Below are positions 59,289 through 64,000 of a stretch of DNA of 64,000 nucleotides, piece by piece. The stretch's first letter is position 1; each line of letters starts with the position of its first letter. The notes under the pieces are model-generated. The model saw only the letters and a list, made by a program, of their open reading frames with translations. It was not told the origin of the DNA and searched no databases. The stretch comes from Brachycybe producta. Taxonomy: Eukaryota > Arthropoda > Diplopoda > Playtdesmida > Andrognathidae. The DNA lies in assembly GCA_036925085.1 (NCBI GenBank), contig JAUPFP010000049.1, positions 868,001 through 932,000 of the forward strand. The letters run 5' to 3'. A program made the position numbers and the translations under genes.

Positions 59289-61849
59289 ATGGGCACCATA
59301 AGCCAAAGTATGAGTGCAACGGTTGATAAAGCTGCACCGTGTTGTACAATGGGAAGTAATGCAGCCAAAGATAAACTGGTATCAGCTGTTCCTTTTGGTA
59401 TTGGAACTGGACACTTTCATTTTGGTGGCCTAAAAGAGAACAATAGTAGTAATAATAGAGGTGGTGGGGGTGGTGCTGGTGGCGGAGGTGTTGGAGGTGG
59501 AGGAGACACCTACACGGGTTCAACAATGCAACAAAATGCAAATATTACTAATGGAGATGATTTAAGTGTTAGATCGACCAAAAATAATCCATCATTGTCT
59601 CCTGTAAGAAGAAATGTCAATTCGGGAGGTGACCTCGAGGTCAATGGATACAATCAAGATAGAGGTTGTCTACCACTGGGACTACAATCACCTCGTGTTG
59701 GACAGAAACGTCCAACTCCGCCCAAACCACCTCCAAAACCTGCTGGACTTGCACGTTTGGCAAATCTACGTTGTGCCAGGATGGGTTCAGTGGGAGGTGG
59801 AGGAGGAGGAGGTGGTGGGACAACATTAGGGTCGGAAATGTTAAAGGATGTCCGATTTCTTAGCCGTTTTTTCTGCTATTTTGCAGCTACTGAAAGGCGC
59901 CTTTTAGCTCAGGTATGCCATATTTATTTCATTCATCGATTCATTTCTATTTTTTTTTAAAAAAAATGTCATTCATTCATTCACAATCATTTTCTCATTT
60001 ATTCGACTTAAAAGTAAAAACATCACTAGAATTGTAAATTAAAATGTTTTGTAAACACATTTTAAGAAAAAATAAAATGTATATTAGAAAAAATAAATGA
60101 ATAATGCAAAACCAAGATCCCACATACAGAAAACGCCAACTAAAAATGGAATTTATGTATTGATAGTTTTAAAATTAGATAAATTATGTTTTTTTTGTTG
60201 TTGTTTTCTGCGTGTAGGATCTTGGCCTAATACCTTGTTAAATGAAGTTACACATGAGTTAAATGAATTCAAATTAAATGTGTTTAGGTGAATTATACGG
60301 AATCCAGTTAAGGACATGAACACCCAAATAAAAATTGATTTTAATTATTAATATTTTAAATTGAAATACTAAATCAATATTTTGTCAATAGTTTATATAT
60401 TTTATTTAAGTATTGACTCAATATTTTCAGATTATTAACTGAATAAATTGAATTCGACATATTGTTTGTTTGTCCTTCACGGGGCTCTGTAGAACACGTT
60501 TATTATTTAAATACATTTAAATTATCAGGTGTGTATTAGGTATAAGAGTATCTTCATACTGATCACGTTTATAGAAATATAAATTTAATAAAAAGCAGAA
60601 TGTTTTTTTGTTTATAAATTTTGCGTTTTATGTAAATAGAAAATAAATAAAAAAAAAATGCAAAATATGCAAAAAAATTGTTTGTTTTATGCAAATAAAA
60701 ATATTTATTATATATTAAATGCACAATTAAAACGATTTGGTTTAAAAAAAAACCTTTGTAAAAATTTTCAAGCCAATAAATAACATTTTAAAAAGAAATA
60801 TGTGAAATAATGCGATTTTACGTAGTTTTTTTTAAAAGAAAATTATGCAATTTTATTTAGGTTTAAACTGATTATTATTGCACATAATTATGAAACTCTT
60901 ATGGTATTATTAGTGTATTCAAACAGTGTATTCAAAAGAGGTTAGAACTGTGATTATTAGGGCTCGGATTTTGATGCAATATCAACCGGACTGTTTCTCA
61001 ATATGTGGCCCAAGTGCCAATTGTGAAGTGACAATCTCTTTTAGATAATAAAAAAAAAATAATTGTTCTTTCAAATTAAAAACAATGGTTAGAGGCTAGA
61101 ACTCTAGTTGACAACTGATAGTAACCAGACATCTATCTAGCTTCTCTACCAGGCTTTTTTTTTATTAGAAATAACATACTTACAGTTGCTCTAATGATAA
61201 TTACTTCACAGTTGGCTCATGGGCCACAAATTGAGAAACATTCCGGTTGATATTGCATCAAAATCCGAGCCCTAGTAATCAGATTATGCCCAACTTTCTA
61301 CTAACGGTCATTCAAACTTTAAACAAAATCTCGTTCTAATCGTTGATGTGTTGAAATTCTTTCAAGGTTTGTTCTTCGTGGCGCAATGTTCTCTACCAAG
61401 CTCGTTTTTGGAGAGGTGTCCTTCCAGTGGTGAATTTCCGCCAAATGCGTGTCATGAATGGAGATCCATTGACCACAGTTGACCAGAGACTTCGATTCTA
61501 CGGTAGTCTTCAACAGCGTGGTTTTGATTCTGTCTGTCTTTGCGGTGGTAACGATGACGATATTCGTGACTTTGTTACCAATTGTCCATCTGCGGCCAAA
61601 CACATTCATCATGTTGTTCTTCGTTGTTCGTCTATCACTGACAAAGGATTGGAAATATTATTAGATGGAATGCAAAGTGTTTACCAATTGGAATTGGTTA
61701 GTTGCAATGAAGTGAGCGAAGCTGGACTTTGGTCGTCTCTCAATCCTCGGATAGTCTCGCTCACTATTCACGATTGTATCAATGTGGCCGATGAAAGTCT
61801 CGGTGCTGTGTCACAACTTTTGCCTTCACTCTACGAGTTTAATTTGCAG
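59289..61849 (+). CDS. FBXL16: FBXL16-like F-box and leucine-rich-repeat protein, 3' end outside window
   Basis: Exons 59289-59912 and 61367-61849 join in phase (LLAQ|VCSSW), giving the first 369 residues. After the second exon comes a GTAAAAAG donor, and the rest lies beyond the window. The N terminus is low-complexity: glycine runs near residues 58-76, a TPPKPPPKP stretch, and another glycine run near 175-185. The F-box follows: MLKDVRFLSRFFCYFAATER.., ending YQARFWRGVLPVV. LRRs begin with SITDKGLEILLDGMQSVYQL, CNEVSEAGLWSSL and DCINVADESLGAVSQLLPSL, very close to FBXL16. FBXL16 is an unusual F-box protein reported to bind PP2A-B55 and modulate SCF substrates. ATG 59289 gives MGTISQSMS; an in-frame ATG at 59241 and an upstream exon are both possible. 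Confidence 0.88.
60952..61280. mobile_element. Long-TIR element, about 329 bp, in FBXL16 intron 1
   Basis: The left arm contains AGGGCTCGGATTTTGATGCA, then ATATCAACCGGA and TGTTTCTCAAT.TGTGGCCCA. The right arm is the complement, and the arms match over about 75 bp with a few mismatches. TA lies next to the GGGCTCGG start on both sides. Confidence 0.8.
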
Positions 61850-62033
61850 GTAAAAAGCAAACAAGGGCCCTACTCGGGAGTTTTCATTTTTGCATCTGAT
61901 TTCACATATTACGATTACACGCGTGCATACAAAGATCACGCTGACACAAACACACACTGTCACACACATGTACATTGTACATGTATACATGTATTAACAA
62001 ATAACACAGACACATGCAAAACAATAATACATA

Positions 62034-62442
62034 CCATAGGCGTAAATTGGTATTGAAAAGTGGGGTGGCAAGAGTTGAGAGACCAAGAACAAAAAAAAAA
62101 CCTAGTATTGCATTGCATTTTCGGAAGGATTGAACTGTTAGGGCATTAGAAATGCTTCATGCTGGCCATGCAGCATGAATGCAGCAGCGTCCATGAATAT
62201 TTTTTCCAGAAATGAGTCTTCTAGATGCCCTGACAACCCCTGAGATGAACTCGGGAGGGCCCAACAGACTTCCGAGGACCATAAAAACCCATAAATTCAA
62301 AAAAAAAAAGTAAAAAATTTGCCAAAAAATGAAATTCTTCCAAGAATATTAGGGCATTAGAAATGCTTCATGCGGACCATGTAGCATGAACAGGAACAGA
62401 TAAATTGGTGTGGGTCTCGCGCCCTCTAATTTACGCCTATGG
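62034..62442. mobile_element. TIR element, 409 bp, with internal duplication
   Basis: CCATAGGCGTAAATTGG and the complementary CTAATTTACGCCTATGG form the ends. Flanks ATACATAC (left) and GTACACAC (right) partly match, compatible with an eroded 8 bp duplication. Inside, AGGGCATTAGAAATGCTTCA occurs twice (near 62139 and 62350). Confidence 0.6.
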
Positions 62443-62516
62443 TACACACGAAGATTAAACAAACACTCAAATGTCACACATATAAACACAATCACCCACA
62501 CAAAAAATTAGACAAC

Positions 62517-62518
<2 letters not shown>

Positions 62519-62552
<34 letters not shown>
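62519..62552. repeat. (CA)n microsatellite
   Basis: About 16 uninterrupted CA units, inside a longer CA-rich stretch (61950-62600). Confidence 0.9.
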
Positions 62553-62556
<4 letters not shown>

Positions 62557-63359
62557 TAGATAAAAAAAGACCCTAGAAACACCAAAAAATGTTCACAAAA
62601 GACGCATACCTACAAAGAGAAATATCGTACAAATATAGAAAACAAGAAGATGAATAACTTCCAACGAACAAATTGTAAACAGACATTGAAATGATAAAAA
62701 TCCCATAACACTTTGTAATATAAAACATTCATGCATGAAATTCTTATCAACTCCCCCCCCCCCCTGAAATAGGGCAATCACACAAAGCTATACTATTATG
62801 CCCGAGAACGAAGGTAAAAAAAAAAATTAATCTTTAATGAGGCCGTTTCGAGGATAAGAACTCTCATAAAGTGAACTTACTTCACCTAGAGTGAATGAAG
62901 CCTCCGACTGGCCTTGTTGATTGCCAAAAGCATAATTATCAAAGTAGGCCTACACATAATATGCTCGGTCTGCACGGTTTATAGTCTTTAAAATTACGAA
63001 TATCTAAGAAACAATAACAGCTACATAAAAATCCGAACTTTAAGGTGATTTTTAACAACATATCAAATGTAGTTATACAAAAGAAAATTAGTTTTAAAAA
63101 GTTATTGAATTAAAAAAAAACAATATTAGTTATAATTTAATCCTTAGTTTGTTTTTAAAAAAAAATCAGTAACTTTTTAATTAATTTTAATTAATTTTAA
63201 TTAACTGAAGTTTTAAATGTTTCTGAGATATTTAACTTTTCAGTTTCAACTACAAACTATGGAACCCAAATATTTTTTGAAAATAAACCTGAGCTTTGTT
63301 TCCGGTATGTCTCACTATGATATCGAACATCAATAATAAACACAAACTCTTAAGATGGT

Positions 63360-63995
63360 TTAGGAACAGTTGATTTTCAAACTCTGTTCCGTTCTTCAGA
63401 AACAAAATTAAAAGAAACTACAAAGTATTTTAAAAACTAGAATGGTAACTAAATCACTTCAGGATATTCAGTGCCGTCTTAAGAATTAATGGGGCCCTGG
63501 GCTAAGTGAAAAATGTGGGGGGGCCCACGGGCTCCCCCAAAAATGTTACATTTAAACATCAGCCACCTACTTCGTAACCCATGCCCTTCACTTTTGATTC
63601 AGAAGTGGTGGGGATTATAAATTTCCAAAAAACATTATGATTTTGAATGTTTAATTTTTTTTAAAGTTAAAAGACGGTGCCCTTTAAAACTAAGATGCCC
63701 TGGGCTACAGCCCTGCCAGTCCGTGGCTTAAGGTGGCACTGAGGGTATTCTCATGTTGATATCTTTCAAAATAAACCTTTTTTTTATAGGAAAGCGTCAT
63801 CTGCTTAAAGTTGGGTCATTTTCAAACACACATAAAAGCTTAATTTGAAAGATATCAACATGAAAATACCCTTAAGTGATTGATTTACACTTAAAGTTCC
63901 TAATACACTTTTAAGTTTCTCGTTATTTTTCACAATGAAAGACAAAATAATTAAAATTCGAGAAGTGTTTACACTTTAAAACCAACTTTATAATC
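63360..63995. repeat. Copy of the dispersed palindromic family, split by a hAT-like insertion
   Basis: Left blocks GAAACAAAATTAAAAGAAAC, TTTTAAAAACTAGAATGGTA and ACTAAATCACTTCAGG are interrupted at 63469. After the insertion TCATGTTGATATCTTTCAAA continues, followed by complementary TTTGAAAGATATCAACATGA and ATACCCTTAAGTGATTG. Confidence 0.75.
63469..63741. mobile_element. Non-autonomous hAT-like element, 273 bp
   Basis: The ends CAGTGCCGTCTTAAG and CTTAAGGTGGCACTG are inverted with two mismatches. 8-mers AGGATATT (63461-63468) and AGGGTATT (63742-63749) flank it, a 7/8 duplication. GGGGCCCTGGGCTAAG and CCCTGGGCTACAGCCC lie just inside. It is inserted into a copy of the palindromic family, so it is younger than that copy. 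Confidence 0.85.
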
Positions 63996-64000
63996 TCATT

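Larger units (their letters stand above)
61850..64000. other. FBXL16-like intron 2, no exon recognised
   Basis: No LRR-coding exon continuing the FBXL16-like frame was found up to the end of the window. The stretch holds a (CA)n run, TIR elements and a copy of the dispersed palindromic family, all listed separately. Confidence 0.5.

Overview
The window is animal nuclear DNA. It is AT-rich and intron-rich, with GT-AG introns from about 60 nt to more than 10 kb and orthologues of conserved metazoan genes: ARL6IP1, a monoamine oxidase, Chibby, TOP3A, UQCC4, histone H3.3, Unkempt and FBXL16. The many small inverted-repeat elements and the presence of one MAO gene suggest an invertebrate; the phylum cannot be fixed from the sequence. 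All exon models were read by eye from splice consensus, reading phase and remembered family sequence, with no alignment run.

Layout. 135-1189 (+): 3' part of an ARL6IP1-like ER membrane-shaping gene. 1190-6310: repeat-rich spacer with a 5'-truncated LINE and an hAT-type MITE. 6311-21683 (-): complete ten-exon monoamine oxidase. Its 10.4 kb intron 5 holds two small secreted-protein genes on the opposite strand, and its intron 1 holds a near-perfect 1.7 kb foldback. 22159-25061 (+): Chibby (CBY1), head-to-head with MAO. 25279-34073 (-): TOP3A in 22 exons, tail-to-tail with CBY1. 34493-35101 (+): UQCC4 (CCSMST1), head-to-head with TOP3A. 37302-38787 (-): histone H3.3 with one coding intron and a probable 5'UTR intron. 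45102-56179 (-): Unkempt in 14 exons. 59289-61849 and beyond (+): 5' part of an FBXL16-like F-box/LRR gene running off the right end.

The genes are housekeeping or regulatory and do not form one pathway. MAO, UQCC4 and one predicted TOP3A isoform are mitochondrial. Four upstream regions (MAO/CBY1, TOP3A/UQCC4, H3.3, Unkempt) carry a YY1-like ATGGCGGC-type motif on the + strand.

The most novel content is the pair of nested secreted-protein genes in MAO intron 5. Each has a 17-codon signal-peptide exon, a phase-0 intron and a second exon starting V-x-A at the predicted cleavage site. One encodes a short precursor ending in an amphipathic helix. The other encodes amphipathic segments alternating with Ser/Thr-rich mucin-like repeats. 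I know no family that matches them. The rest of the non-coding DNA holds hAT-like, pogo-like, Helitron-like and unclassified TIR elements, plus a dispersed palindromic family with roughly ten copies.
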